A stretch of 31,567 bases of DNA from an uncultured Lachnospiraceae bacterium (GTDB lineage Bacteria > Bacillota > Clostridia > Lachnospirales > Lachnospiraceae), in assembly GCA_905236275.1 (NCBI GenBank), contig CAJOPI010000074.1, forward strand, positions 1-31,567. The letters are read 5' to 3'. A program made the position numbers and the translations under genes. Positions within the stretch are counted from its first letter, which is position 1; each line of letters starts with the position of its first letter. Under the pieces are notes generated by a model that did not search any database, was not told where the DNA came from, and saw only the letters and a list, made by a program, of their open reading frames with translations. This document shows positions 6,767 to 14,977 of this stretch, piece by piece.

Positions 6767-7815
6767 TAGTTTTGATATTTTTTAAAAGAAATATCCACCA
6801 GATGCTGACATAAATCCTCGAAATTCATGCCTTCTGCCGCTGCCTCCTGAGGAACAAGGCTCGTGGGCGTCATTCCCGGAAGGGTATTTGCTTCAAGGCA
6901 GTAGACAATTCCGTCCGGAGCTGCAATGAAATCCATCCTTGCATAGCTCTCAAGTCCGAGTGCCTTATAAGCCTTAACCGCTATATCCTGAACCTTCGCC
7001 GTGAGCTCATCCGGAATCGGTGCCGGACAGGTCTCAACTGTACTTCCCGCCTGATATTTGTTTTTATAGTCATAAAATCCACTCTTTGGAACGATTTCGA
7101 CTATAGGATATGCTTTTCCATCGATAACACAGCAGGTAAGCTCTTTTCCCTTAATATACTTCTCGACTATTACCTCATCCCCGTATTGGAAGGCATTTTT
7201 CATAGCCTCGTTAAATTCCTCATGGGACTTTACTATATAGACACCGACCGAGGAACCACCCGCATGGGTTTTTACAACGACCGGATAGCCAAACGGCGAT
7301 TTATGAACCTTTTCACCAAACCTGTAGGCTGTCCATTCCGGTGTGGGAACCCCCTTCGCATCAAATATAAGCTTTGTAAAGTATTTATCCATTGCAAGTG
7401 CAGAGCCCATATAGCCCGAGCCTGTGAATTTGACACCGAAAAGAGTCAGTGCCGCCTGAACACGTCCGTTTTCACCGTCTCCGCCATGAAGTGCCATGAA
7501 AACGATATCCGAATCGCGGCAGATACGGATAACATTGGGGCCAAAATAACTGTCTGACTTATCAGCCCTTAATTTCCTTATTTCCTCGATATTCGGAGCA
7601 GCTTCCGAAATTGCCTTGATATCTGCTGCCCAGTCCCTGTCTGATCTGAAAAGTGCCTCTGAATCCTTTGCGTCGTCACCATCATAGCCCATGAATACAT
7701 CAAGCAATATAACATCATGCCCTTTTTTCTTTAATGCCCTGTAGACCTGAGCTCCCGAAACGAAAGAAACATCCCTCTCTGTTGAGGTTCCTCCTGCAAG
7801 TACCGTAATTTTCAA
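6766..7815 (-). CDS. ddl: D-alanine--D-alanine ligase
   Basis: Joins two D-Ala with ATP to make the peptidoglycan dipeptide precursor in the cytoplasm. TTG at 7815 is the preferred start (349 aa): it gives (L/M)KITVLAGGTSTERDVS, matching the family's MK-xx-VLxGGxSxERxVS start, and GGAGGTGA at 7822-7829 is 6 bases upstream. An in-frame GTG at 7824 touches the Shine-Dalgarno directly and is unlikely. ATP-grasp signatures are visible: LHGGDGENG near residue 110, PVVVKTHAGGSSVG, and EANTLPGMT near the C-terminus. The omega-loop region YDYKNKY carries the Tyr typical of D-Ala-D-Ala rather than D-Ala-D-Lac ligases. It is the last gene of the envelope operon, starting 5 bases after the membrane-protein stop. 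Confidence 0.96.
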   Translation of the reverse strand: MKITVLAGGTSTERDVSFVSGAQVYRALKKKGHDVILLDVFMGYDGDDAKDSEALFRSDRDWAADIKAISEAAPNIEEIRKLRADKSDSYFGPNVIRICRDSDIVFMALHGGDGENGRVQAALTLFGVKFTGSGYMGSALAMDKYFTKLIFDAKGVPTPEWTAYRFGEKVHKSPFGYPVVVKTHAGGSSVGVYIVKSHEEFNEAMKNAFQYGDEVIVEKYIKGKELTCCVIDGKAYPIVEIVPKSGFYDYKNKYQAGSTVETCPAPIPDELTAKVQDIAVKAYKALGLESYARMDFIAAPDGIVYCLEANTLPGMTPTSLVPQEAAAEGMNFEDLCQHLVDISFKKYQN

Positions 7816-7820
7816 TTCAA

Positions 7821-9482
7821 TCACCTCCGTATGCCTGTTTTGCCTTTTCTTATCCGTCTATAAGCAATTACCGCAATAATAATCCATGAAAGCAGCGATA
7901 TTATATCCGCTGTATTTTGTAAAAGCGTTCCTTTATAGAATACCCTTATGCGGGCTGCGCCGTCAGTATAAACCCTGACGCGACCGTTTTCACCATTTCC
8001 GTCAACCTTTAGGGGGACGGCATTCTCATCTTCCGCAGCATAACCCTTGTAATAGACAAAAGGAACATCTATATAATCTCCTTCGATACCCGAAAGATCA
8101 ACGCTGAGGCTGTTCCGGTCACGTTCAACCTCTATTCCTTCACCGTCCACAGTATACGCCATATCAGCGTCATAAACAAGCTTTAATCTGTTGTCAACCG
8201 TAGTTGGAAGCCACTCACCGCCTATAATCTCGGCAGTATAGGGTGCATGATCAAAATAATCATCTGAATAGGAATAATAGCCCTCATCATTTACAGAATA
8301 ATTACTGACTGCCGAAACAGTCATAAGTGCAAGAACTGCAATCAGTCCGCTTTTTTTGATAAGTGAACTCCCTTTTCCGTTTTCGGAAACGAACTCCTTT
8401 GCGTAAAGCCCCGCCGAAAATGCCAGCAGTGGAAAAGCTATTATAAACAAACGCCATGGGAACTGGATAAAACTTAGCCTTCCGGCAAATCTTTTCCATG
8501 GGAAAAATCCCGTCGCAGAAAGAGTAAAAATCAGCCCCAGAAAAAGATTTATGTCGGCAAATCTTATCTGCCTGTCATTGTGCCTTATAAAAAAGGCAAA
8601 CAGCAGCGGCAGGAAAATCGCAATCCCCATCGAAGAATAGCTGTTTTTGAAAACCTCCGTCAGAAGAAGCTTTTCGTAGTCAAGGTCAAAGGAAACCTTG
8701 GTATACTTAAAGGATGCCGACCCCATCTGTTCAAGCATCGAAATCCAGTAAAAAGCCGTAAGCGCAAGTGCTGTAAGTCCGGTCAGAGCAAGCTTCAGGA
8801 GCAATATGGGTCTGTCGATGATTTTTCTTATGCTTATGATCAGGAAAAAGCTGCAAAGACCAAGGCAGAAAAGCGTTGACAGGGTATGACAGAGTATAAC
8901 GCCGGTCATACCGATTGTAAGGAGCCATGGTCTTGTCATCCCTTCATAGGCAAAATCCCAGAGTCCCGCTATAACTAAAGGAATAAAAATCAGCGCGGTA
9001 AATTCCCCGACAGCACTTCTCGTATAAACATCACCAAGATGATACTGCGCGAGGGTAAATATGACCGCGGTTATCATCGAAGCATATCTGTCCTTCGAGA
9101 TATATTTCATGCTGAAATAGCTTGTAACGAAGCCCAGAATCAGTGTAAGGGCAACAAAGAGGTGGTAGGAGCTGTTTATGCTTATTCCCGCCAGCCGGAG
9201 CAGTGCCGGAATATAGAGCAGGGTGTCAGGATAGAAAAGCGAGCTCGCATAACCTTCACCTCCGAGAAAGAGCATATTTATCCTTAAAAAAGGCAAGTCC
9301 TCGCTTATTCCCGTTTTCAGGGCTTCTATCCGGAGCAGATGGTAGATAACGTCATGTCCGTTTATACAGTTGACCGTAAAAAGCGGCAGACAGGCAAAAA
9401 AAACAGTCACTAAAAATACCGGCCAGAAGCCTTCCCGACCGGTAAATATTTTGTTGAGTTTTTCCTTTATACGCCCCTTCAT
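7821..9482 (-). CDS. Polytopic membrane protein, PTPS-related / GT-C-like
   Basis: 553 aa. About 10-12 hydrophobic segments spread over residues 18-385, then a soluble extracytoplasmic region (about 395-520) and a last membrane helix (about 522-545) with a basic tail. The first loop carries NGHDVIYHLLRIEALKTG, the HD..H..R signature of the membrane family named 6-pyruvoyl-tetrahydropterin synthase-related (PF10131). That family resembles YfhO/GT-C polyprenyl-linked glycosyltransferases and is not an enzyme of pterin synthesis. A role in transferring sugars to a cell-surface glycan or teichoic acid is inference from topology. The ATG overlaps the stop of the methyltransferase gene by 4 bases (ATGA), so the two are probably translationally coupled. 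Confidence 0.75.
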   Translation of the reverse strand: MKGRIKEKLNKIFTGREGFWPVFLVTVFFACLPLFTVNCINGHDVIYHLLRIEALKTGISEDLPFLRINMLFLGGEGYASSLFYPDTLLYIPALLRLAGISINSSYHLFVALTLILGFVTSYFSMKYISKDRYASMITAVIFTLAQYHLGDVYTRSAVGEFTALIFIPLVIAGLWDFAYEGMTRPWLLTIGMTGVILCHTLSTLFCLGLCSFFLIISIRKIIDRPILLLKLALTGLTALALTAFYWISMLEQMGSASFKYTKVSFDLDYEKLLLTEVFKNSYSSMGIAIFLPLLFAFFIRHNDRQIRFADINLFLGLIFTLSATGFFPWKRFAGRLSFIQFPWRLFIIAFPLLAFSAGLYAKEFVSENGKGSSLIKKSGLIAVLALMTVSAVSNYSVNDEGYYSYSDDYFDHAPYTAEIIGGEWLPTTVDNRLKLVYDADMAYTVDGEGIEVERDRNSLSVDLSGIEGDYIDVPFVYYKGYAAEDENAVPLKVDGNGENGRVRVYTDGAARIRVFYKGTLLQNTADIISLLSWIIIAVIAYRRIRKGKTGIRR

Positions 9483-10519
9483 CCTTCACTCTTTCGGCGT
9501 GCAAGCATATGGATCTCAGAGGCAAATTCATTCTTGTCAACCACAAGCTGCAGGTCATCAATCATATTCTTAAATTTAGGTGCAAAGTATTCCTTCAAGG
9601 CACTGTTTCCATTCTGGTCAAGACATACTGAAAGCATTCTGTAGAGGTCCATTATATCAGAGCCGAATTTCCAGCTTTTATCCGCCTCAAAGCCCATTTT
9701 TCCAAGCATATGCTCAATGGAGCTGTCCGAGAAAAGGTGGGTATGGGTTCCGCCGGCATGACGGTTGTAGCAGTTCTGGTGAGCTGCCTCAAATACACAG
9801 CTCATCGAAAACATCGGAACAGAGAAATAAATATATTTAATATTTTCATTCTCCTTAATTGCCGAAAGAACCTCGTCAAGGTTGATTATATGCTCAAGTA
9901 CACCTATAAACGAAACAACATTCGCCTCTGTCTCAGAAACTATTCTCGTTGCCTCTTCACTTTCAACGCTTTTAAGAATTTCCTCATCTGCCATTTTATT
10001 GGCAAATTCCACCTGTGAGGGGGAAATCTCGATTCCGCTTGCATCACAGCCGATATGCCTCATTGCACGCACGAAATAACCCGAACCCGCACCATCATCA
10101 AGAAGATGAATATCCTCTTTCTTCATTCCCTCGGAACTGAGTGCTTCGAGAAGAAATTCAGCCTTGGGAAGATATATGCTCTTCATGCGGTTTTCATAAG
10201 CTGCCCTGTCCTCTTCGGAATAATTGAGCTCATAACGGTCAACAAGATAAACCCTGTCCGCAAAATCATTGGTATCTTCATAGTCACTGTTCAGATGTCC
10301 ACAGACGGGACAAAGGTGATAGCTCATTCTCTGGCTTGTATATAGGGCTTCTCCCTCGATGGGCGAATGGCAGATTTTACATTCCGTTCTTTTAGGCTGT
10401 ATAAGAAGTGCATCTGCCTGCTTTTCACTCATTTCCAGCATAGCCTGGTTTTTTTCAAAAAAATCACTCTTTATTTTAAGAACATCTCCGACAGATTTGC
10501 CGTATTTTTTATTTTCCAT
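9479..10519 (-). CDS. SAM-dependent methyltransferase with N-terminal zinc-ribbon
   Basis: 346 aa, soluble. A zinc-binding motif (C47-x2-C50 and C70-x2-C73, CKIC...CPVC) precedes a class I methyltransferase fold. Motif I is LLDDGAGSGYF (about 139-149), and an acidic residue in SGIEISPSQVEFA follows as the SAM ribose ligand. This order resembles the sugar C-methyltransferases with a putative zinc domain (Methyltransf_13/23 type), which often sit in surface polysaccharide loci; the C-terminal extension of those enzymes seems short or absent. The substrate is unknown; a nucleotide sugar or lipid-linked glycan would fit the neighbouring membrane protein. RBS AGGTGAAGGA; 36 bases after the carboxypeptidase gene. 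Confidence 0.82.
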   Translation of the reverse strand: MENKKYGKSVGDVLKIKSDFFEKNQAMLEMSEKQADALLIQPKRTECKICHSPIEGEALYTSQRMSYHLCPVCGHLNSDYEDTNDFADRVYLVDRYELNYSEEDRAAYENRMKSIYLPKAEFLLEALSSEGMKKEDIHLLDDGAGSGYFVRAMRHIGCDASGIEISPSQVEFANKMADEEILKSVESEEATRIVSETEANVVSFIGVLEHIINLDEVLSAIKENENIKYIYFSVPMFSMSCVFEAAHQNCYNRHAGGTHTHLFSDSSIEHMLGKMGFEADKSWKFGSDIMDLYRMLSVCLDQNGNSALKEYFAPKFKNMIDDLQLVVDKNEFASEIHMLARRKSEG

Positions 10520-10555
10520 AAATCCTTCACCTATAAAGTTTATTTTTAAGAGCCA

Positions 10556-11710
10556 TCATAAAAATCTCTTGTATATGGCTACATGGTCGTAGATACAGCG
10601 CCATGCGCTTGAAGAGCCTCCCGTAGCGCAGATATATGCGTTTCCGCTATCATCCTCGGCATAACTTACGGCACAGTTCTTCGACTGGACCACGAAACCG
10701 GTCTTGGCGGCAAGCACCGTTCCACCGCTGTCCTTGTCCTCTATACGGCGCAGGAACCAGTTGGAAAGCTCTATTCCCTCCGGATGCTCCGGCGTGGACG
10801 AGGTTGTATAGATATGCGTCGAAAGCACCTGTCTGCAGTAATCATTCTGCATTGCGGCATACATTATCCTTGCCATATCAAAGGTCGTGCAATGGTGGTT
10901 CTCGTCATAAAGACCTATGCTGTTGGTAAAATGTGCAGTTTCAGAACAGCCAAGCTCTTTCATTTTGGCATTCATCTGATCCGCAAAGCCTTCCATCGAA
11001 CCGCCTGAATATATGGCAAGCGCGTAAGCCGCATCACCTCCGGACGGAAGTATTGCACCGTAGAAGAGGTCGTTCATGGTAACATTTTCGCTTACGGAAA
11101 AGCCTACGTTACTGCACTCATGGACATAGCTGTAATTCTCTATTTCCTGTGTTATCTCGAATTTGTCATCTACGCTGTCTCCGCGTTCTTCCATTGTTTC
11201 AGCTGCAACAAGTATCGTAAGCACCTTTGTCATTGATGCCGGATTGATCGTCGAATTGTAATCCCTGCCGGCAACTATCCTGTTTGCTGAAACATCCACA
11301 AGCACCGCATGCTCGCTCACAACTTCTCCCGGAACTGCTCCGGTTCCCGAGTCTGCCGAAGCGTTAAGTATCGGTACGGGATTTTCCTCCTTTACGGGAA
11401 CTTCATCCTCTGATACTGCCTCATCGGCAGAAAGACTGTCAAGTGAAACGGAGGCATATTCCTCAGTTGGAACTGCCTCCGTCGATGCAGTTTCTTCTTT
11501 TTCCGAGGAATTAAATATAATTCCTCCGAGAGCCCTTATACCATTTACTGTCAAAACAATAAACAGGATACATATTATAGCAAAAGGAAGCCATCTTGTC
11601 AGTATTATTTTTATTTTCCTTTTTCTGCGTCTGATCCTGCGTCTTTCTCTTCTCCGGCGTTCCCGTCTTTCTTCGTTCCCCTCACCATCATTGCGAAATT
11701 TATCCGTCAT
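10556..11710 (-). CDS. Membrane-anchored D-alanyl-D-alanine carboxypeptidase (S11)
   Basis: 384 aa. Removes the terminal D-Ala of peptidoglycan stem peptides, limiting cross-linking. An Arg/Lys-rich cytoplasmic tail (about 14-36) is followed by one membrane anchor (about 39-60), an acidic Ser/Glu-rich linker (about 65-125), then the catalytic domain. Motifs: Ser159-x-x-Lys162 (SMTK, nucleophile), S223-G-G225 in place of the usual SxN (LPSGGDAA), and KTG at 336-338. A Gly or Ala at the third position of SxN is seen in some clostridial homologues, so activity is still likely. The anchor is N-terminal, unlike the C-terminal amphipathic helix of classic DacA. Second gene of the operon, 14 bases after the GH25 gene. 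Confidence 0.88.
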   Translation of the reverse strand: MTDKFRNDGEGNEERRERRRRERRRIRRRKRKIKIILTRWLPFAIICILFIVLTVNGIRALGGIIFNSSEKEETASTEAVPTEEYASVSLDSLSADEAVSEDEVPVKEENPVPILNASADSGTGAVPGEVVSEHAVLVDVSANRIVAGRDYNSTINPASMTKVLTILVAAETMEERGDSVDDKFEITQEIENYSYVHECSNVGFSVSENVTMNDLFYGAILPSGGDAAYALAIYSGGSMEGFADQMNAKMKELGCSETAHFTNSIGLYDENHHCTTFDMARIMYAAMQNDYCRQVLSTHIYTTSSTPEHPEGIELSNWFLRRIEDKDSGGTVLAAKTGFVVQSKNCAVSYAEDDSGNAYICATGGSSSAWRCIYDHVAIYKRFL

Positions 11711-11724
11711 ATCTGTACTCTCAA

Positions 11725-12804
11725 TTAATACAATGCAATGTTCATATCCACATCCCCGCTTATTCCGTCAATCCTGCCGGTCGAGCTGTACTGCCATACC
11801 CTGAACTGATAGGGAAAATAAGGTGTTATATTGTCTTCGGAAATGTAGCCTGCAAACCACTTCTCTATACCCTCAATTTCCTCCATATTGAGAAGCATGG
11901 CAAAGGTCTTGATATTGCCGTAGATCATCGGCGTATAGCCGGCATCGGAAATGGTATTGCAAAATTCCAGAACATTCGCAGTATACTGTTCACTGTCAAG
12001 ACCTTTTGTACGGGGTGTAGAATCTACTCCCTCAACCTTTTCAACATCAATTGCAACAGGGCAGCTTATACTGAGCTGACTTACTGAATTGAGCACAAAC
12101 TCTGCTTCTTCCCTTGCTTCATTCTCAGAAACCGCCTGGCTGAAAAAGTAGGTTCCAACTTCGATACCGTTTGCAGTGGCTCCTTCCACATTTTTAACAA
12201 AATTATCATCCGCGACTATTTCACCTGAGCCGTAGCCCCGTATCCCGCAGCGAATGAAGGCGAACTTCACTCCCGAAGCCGCTACCTTCTCCCAGTCAAT
12301 TTCACCGTTATGTTTTGATATATCAATTCCCTTAACAGAAGACGTTTGTCCGTCTACCGCGTACATCATTTCACTGTTCTCATCTCGAATGAAATTGCTG
12401 TCAAGGTACTCGTTTTTTTCAAGTCCCTCGATAATATCATAGAAATGGAAACGTCCTTCATCAGTCAGGACTATTTCATCAGGAAAAAGGTATTTCAGAA
12501 CCTGAATGGTTGACGAACCTGACTGAAACATTTCCTTTAGCTTTGCACGAAACTTCGCACCTGTAGAGGTTTCCTTCAGATATTTGTTATCCGCCTCCAA
12601 TTCGGCATTTTCTTTCTGAAGTGCGATCAAATTATGCGAAACCGTCTCTATTGCCTCGTTCGTTTCAGCTATTTTTTTTTCATCTTCGTTCTTTATATTT
12701 ACAAGAAAAAGCGACAGCAAAAGCAGTAAAACCGACGCAAAGGTTATCAGTACAGCATATACTGCAAGTGCCGCCCCTCTCCTTTTTCTCCTATGTTCTC
12801 TCAT
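11725..12804 (-). CDS. Membrane-anchored GH25 (lysozyme-like) muramidase
   Basis: 359 aa. A short basic tail (MREHRRKRR) and membrane anchor (about 11-36) are followed by a coiled coil (about 38-80, EDEKKIAETNEAIE...LQKENAELEADNKYL), a spacer, and a GH25 domain from about 157 to the end. GH25 residues are visible: D161 in GIDISKHNG, D253 and E255 in AIDVEKVEG, and the C-terminal DVDMN. These enzymes cut the beta-1,4 bond after N-acetylmuramic acid on the outside of the membrane. The coiled coil may mediate oligomerisation or divisome contact (inference). First gene of the envelope operon. No Shine-Dalgarno precedes the ATG, and the predicted promoter places the transcript start at the ATG itself. 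Confidence 0.88.
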   Translation of the reverse strand: MREHRRKRRGAALAVYAVLITFASVLLLLLSLFLVNIKNEDEKKIAETNEAIETVSHNLIALQKENAELEADNKYLKETSTGAKFRAKLKEMFQSGSSTIQVLKYLFPDEIVLTDEGRFHFYDIIEGLEKNEYLDSNFIRDENSEMMYAVDGQTSSVKGIDISKHNGEIDWEKVAASGVKFAFIRCGIRGYGSGEIVADDNFVKNVEGATANGIEVGTYFFSQAVSENEAREEAEFVLNSVSQLSISCPVAIDVEKVEGVDSTPRTKGLDSEQYTANVLEFCNTISDAGYTPMIYGNIKTFAMLLNMEEIEGIEKWFAGYISEDNITPYFPYQFRVWQYSSTGRIDGISGDVDMNIALY

Positions 12805-12810
12805 AAAAAC

Positions 12811-12839
12811 ATTATAGCATCAGATACACGTTTTTCCAA
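12811..12839 (-). promoter_or_regulatory. Promoter of the envelope operon, implying a leaderless mRNA
   Basis: On the minus strand, TTGGAA (12834-12839), exactly 17 bases, then TATAAT (12811-12816) preceded by TG (extended -10, TGCTATAAT). Transcription would start about 6-7 bases downstream, at or next to the ATG (12802-12804). No other in-frame ATG, GTG or TTG lies nearby. Confidence 0.6.
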
Positions 12840-12965
12840 CAAAAAACGGGATTAAATAGCAATTTGCAAAAGGATTGTTGGGATTTTCGTACAATTTACC
12901 TAAAAAGATTATAAAAATTTCATAAAATAATACATAATGACATTTTTAATCAAAGAGTGTATCAT

Positions 12966-12971
12966 TATAAT
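12966..12971 (+). promoter_or_regulatory. Possible -10 box for the amino-acid transporter gene
   Basis: TATAAT about 46 bases before the ATG at 13017. No good -35 box at 16-18 bases (only TTTTTA/TTTTAA). The 212-base gap between the divergent GH25 and transporter genes is very AT-rich and otherwise shows only the GH25 promoter. Confidence 0.3.
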
Positions 12972-13016
12972 TCCGCGAGAGACGGACACAGAAAATTTTT
13001 GGAGGTAATATTCAAA

Positions 13017-14444
13017 ATGGATACAAAACGTATCAAATGGACGACGTTGGCGTTCATGGCATTTTCAACCGTATGGGGATTTGGAAATGTTTTAAATGGT
13101 TTCATTTATTTTAACGGCATTCAGGTTATCTTCAGCTGGATACTTATGTTTGCCCTTTATTTCGTGCCTTACGCACTCATGGTCGGTGAGCTTGGCTCAG
13201 CCTTCAAGACCTCCGGCGGCGGCGTAAGCTCATGGATCTTAAATACCACAACACCCAAGCTCGCTTACTATGCCGGCTGGACCTATTGGGCATGCCATAT
13301 AACCTATATAGCTTCCAAGTCCTCAGGCGGACTTAAGGCTCTGAGCTGGGCTGTATTCAGAAATGGTGAAATGTATGATACTTTCCCTACTTATGCCGTA
13401 CAGCTCGTAACCCTGGCAATTCTTATCCTTTTCTGCTATATCGCATCAAGGGGTCTGAATCCTTTGAAAAAGCTTGCTACTCTGGCAGGAACAAGTATGT
13501 TTATAATGTCGATTCTCTACATCCTTATGATGTTTGCGGCTCCGGCAATCAACCCTCAGGGCGGATTTGTTGCGATGAATTTCAATGCATCAACACTTAT
13601 CCCCCACTTCGACATGAAGTATTTCACTTCACTGTCAATCCTTGTATTTGCAGTAGGAGGCTGCGAAAAGATTTCTCCTTATGTAAACAAGGTTAAGGAT
13701 CCCAGCAAGGGCTTTCCCAAGGCAATGATCACACTCGCCATCATGGTTATGGTCTGTGCGATCCTCGGAACCATCGCTATGGGCATGATGTTTGACCCCG
13801 TTGCGATCAATGAGGACTTTAACGCTTACAACTCAAACGGAAGCTACTGGGCATTTCAGAAGCTTGGCAACTATTTCCATATAGGTGACTCGCTCCTTAT
13901 TATCTATGCACTCTGCAATGCTGTCGGTCAGCTTTCGACACTTGTTATCAGTATCGACGCTCCGCTCCGTATGCTCCTTGACAATGAAGACGCAAGGGAA
14001 TTCATTCCTTCTGCTCTCCTGAAGAAGAACGATGCAGGTGCTTACGTAAACGGTATCAAGCTTGTAGCCGTTTTATCCGGTGCAATCATCGTTATCCAGT
14101 CATTCGTTCCGGGTGCGGCAGTAGTCTTAAAGCAGCTCACCAAGCTTAATTCCGTTTGTATGCCGCTCCGTTACCTCTGGGTATTTGCAGCTTATATAGC
14201 ACTCAGAAAAGCCCGTAAAAAGTTCGACCCCGAATATAAATTCGTTAAGAACCAGACCATAGCCCTTATATTCGGAGGCTGGTGCTTCCTTGTTACCGCA
14301 GCAAGCTGTATCCTCGGTATGTATGACGCTGATCCTTTCACCTTCGCGCTTAACGTTATCACACCGCTTGTACTTACAGCACTTGGTATAATTCTTCCCG
14401 TTATAGCCAACAGGGAAAAAGCCCTCGAAAAGAGAACGGCATAA
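13017..14444 (+). CDS. APC-family amino-acid transporter, YjeM/GadC-like
   Basis: 475 aa from ATG at 13017, chosen because GGAGG lies at 13001-13005; an in-frame ATG at 12957 without a good Shine-Dalgarno would add 20 residues. About 12 hydrophobic segments cover the protein. The N-terminal stretch STVWGFGNVLNGF and the segment FSWILMFALYFVPYALMVGELGS closely resemble the inner-membrane transporters of the YjeM branch of the glutamate/GABA exchanger group, as I remember that family. The exact substrate cannot be read from sequence; an amino acid or amine exchanged or symported with protons is likely. It is a single gene, divergent from the envelope operon and closed by a strong terminator shared with mscL. 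Confidence 0.85.
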   Translation: MDTKRIKWTTLAFMAFSTVWGFGNVLNGFIYFNGIQVIFSWILMFALYFVPYALMVGELGSAFKTSGGGVSSWILNTTTPKLAYYAGWTYWACHITYIASKSSGGLKALSWAVFRNGEMYDTFPTYAVQLVTLAILILFCYIASRGLNPLKKLATLAGTSMFIMSILYILMMFAAPAINPQGGFVAMNFNASTLIPHFDMKYFTSLSILVFAVGGCEKISPYVNKVKDPSKGFPKAMITLAIMVMVCAILGTIAMGMMFDPVAINEDFNAYNSNGSYWAFQKLGNYFHIGDSLLIIYALCNAVGQLSTLVISIDAPLRMLLDNEDAREFIPSALLKKNDAGAYVNGIKLVAVLSGAIIVIQSFVPGAAVVLKQLTKLNSVCMPLRYLWVFAAYIALRKARKKFDPEYKFVKNQTIALIFGGWCFLVTAASCILGMYDADPFTFALNVITPLVLTALGIILPVIANREKALEKRTA

Positions 14445-14451
14445 AACAGAT

Positions 14452-14494
14452 AAAAAGACCTGAAAACCGATTTCAAGTTTTCAGGTCTTTTTGT
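14452..14494. terminator. Bidirectional terminator between the transporter gene and mscL
   Basis: 16-bp perfect stem (14452-14467 with 14477-14492, core AGACCTGAAAAC), a 9-base loop, an A-run on the left and a T-run on the right. It therefore works as a Rho-independent terminator for both converging transcripts. Confidence 0.92.
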
Positions 14495-14495
14495 T

Positions 14496-14957
14496 TTAAA
14501 GCTCAGAGGTACAATTCGGACATCTCTTCGCATCAATATGTATCTCAGTTTTGCAGAACGGGCACTCTTTCGTGGTTGCAGGAGCTGCTTCCTTCTGCTT
14601 TACAACCTTATTTCTCATTCCGTTCATTACCTTGACAAGAAGGAAGATAACGAACGCCATCAGGATAAAGTTTATAACTACCGTAATAAATACACCATAG
14701 TTTAATGTGGCTGCTCCGGCTTCCTGTGCTGCCGCAAGTGTTGTATAATGGCTTCCGTCCAGTGAAACGAACCAGTTCGAAAAGTCAATTCCGCCTGTCA
14801 GCGCACTGATAAGCGGCATGATGATATCATCAACAAGTGATGTGATTATCTTCTGGAACGCACCACCAATGATAACACCGACTGCCATATCCATTACATT
14901 CCCCTTTGTAATGAACTCCCTGAACTCATTAACGAAACTCTTTGTCTTGTCTCCCAT
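14496..14957 (-). CDS. mscL: Large-conductance mechanosensitive channel MscL with zinc-ribbon tail
   Basis: 153 aa. A homopentameric safety valve of the cytoplasmic membrane that opens on hypo-osmotic shock. The N-terminus (EFREFITKGNVMDMAVGVIIGGAF) is the diagnostic MscL amphipathic helix and TM1; TM2 is at about 88-110. The C-terminus carries a CxxC...CxxC zinc ribbon (C132, C135, C146, C149) instead of the usual simple helical bundle. The extension also occurs in some clostridial MscL proteins, to my knowledge. GGAGG precedes the ATG. Last gene of the udk-amidase-mscL operon, 20 bases after the amidase stop. Confidence 0.96.
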   Translation of the reverse strand: MGDKTKSFVNEFREFITKGNVMDMAVGVIIGGAFQKIITSLVDDIIMPLISALTGGIDFSNWFVSLDGSHYTTLAAAQEAGAATLNYGVFITVVINFILMAFVIFLLVKVMNGMRNKVVKQKEAAPATTKECPFCKTEIHIDAKRCPNCTSEL

Positions 14958-14977
14958 TTTTTACCCTCCGTAAAAGT

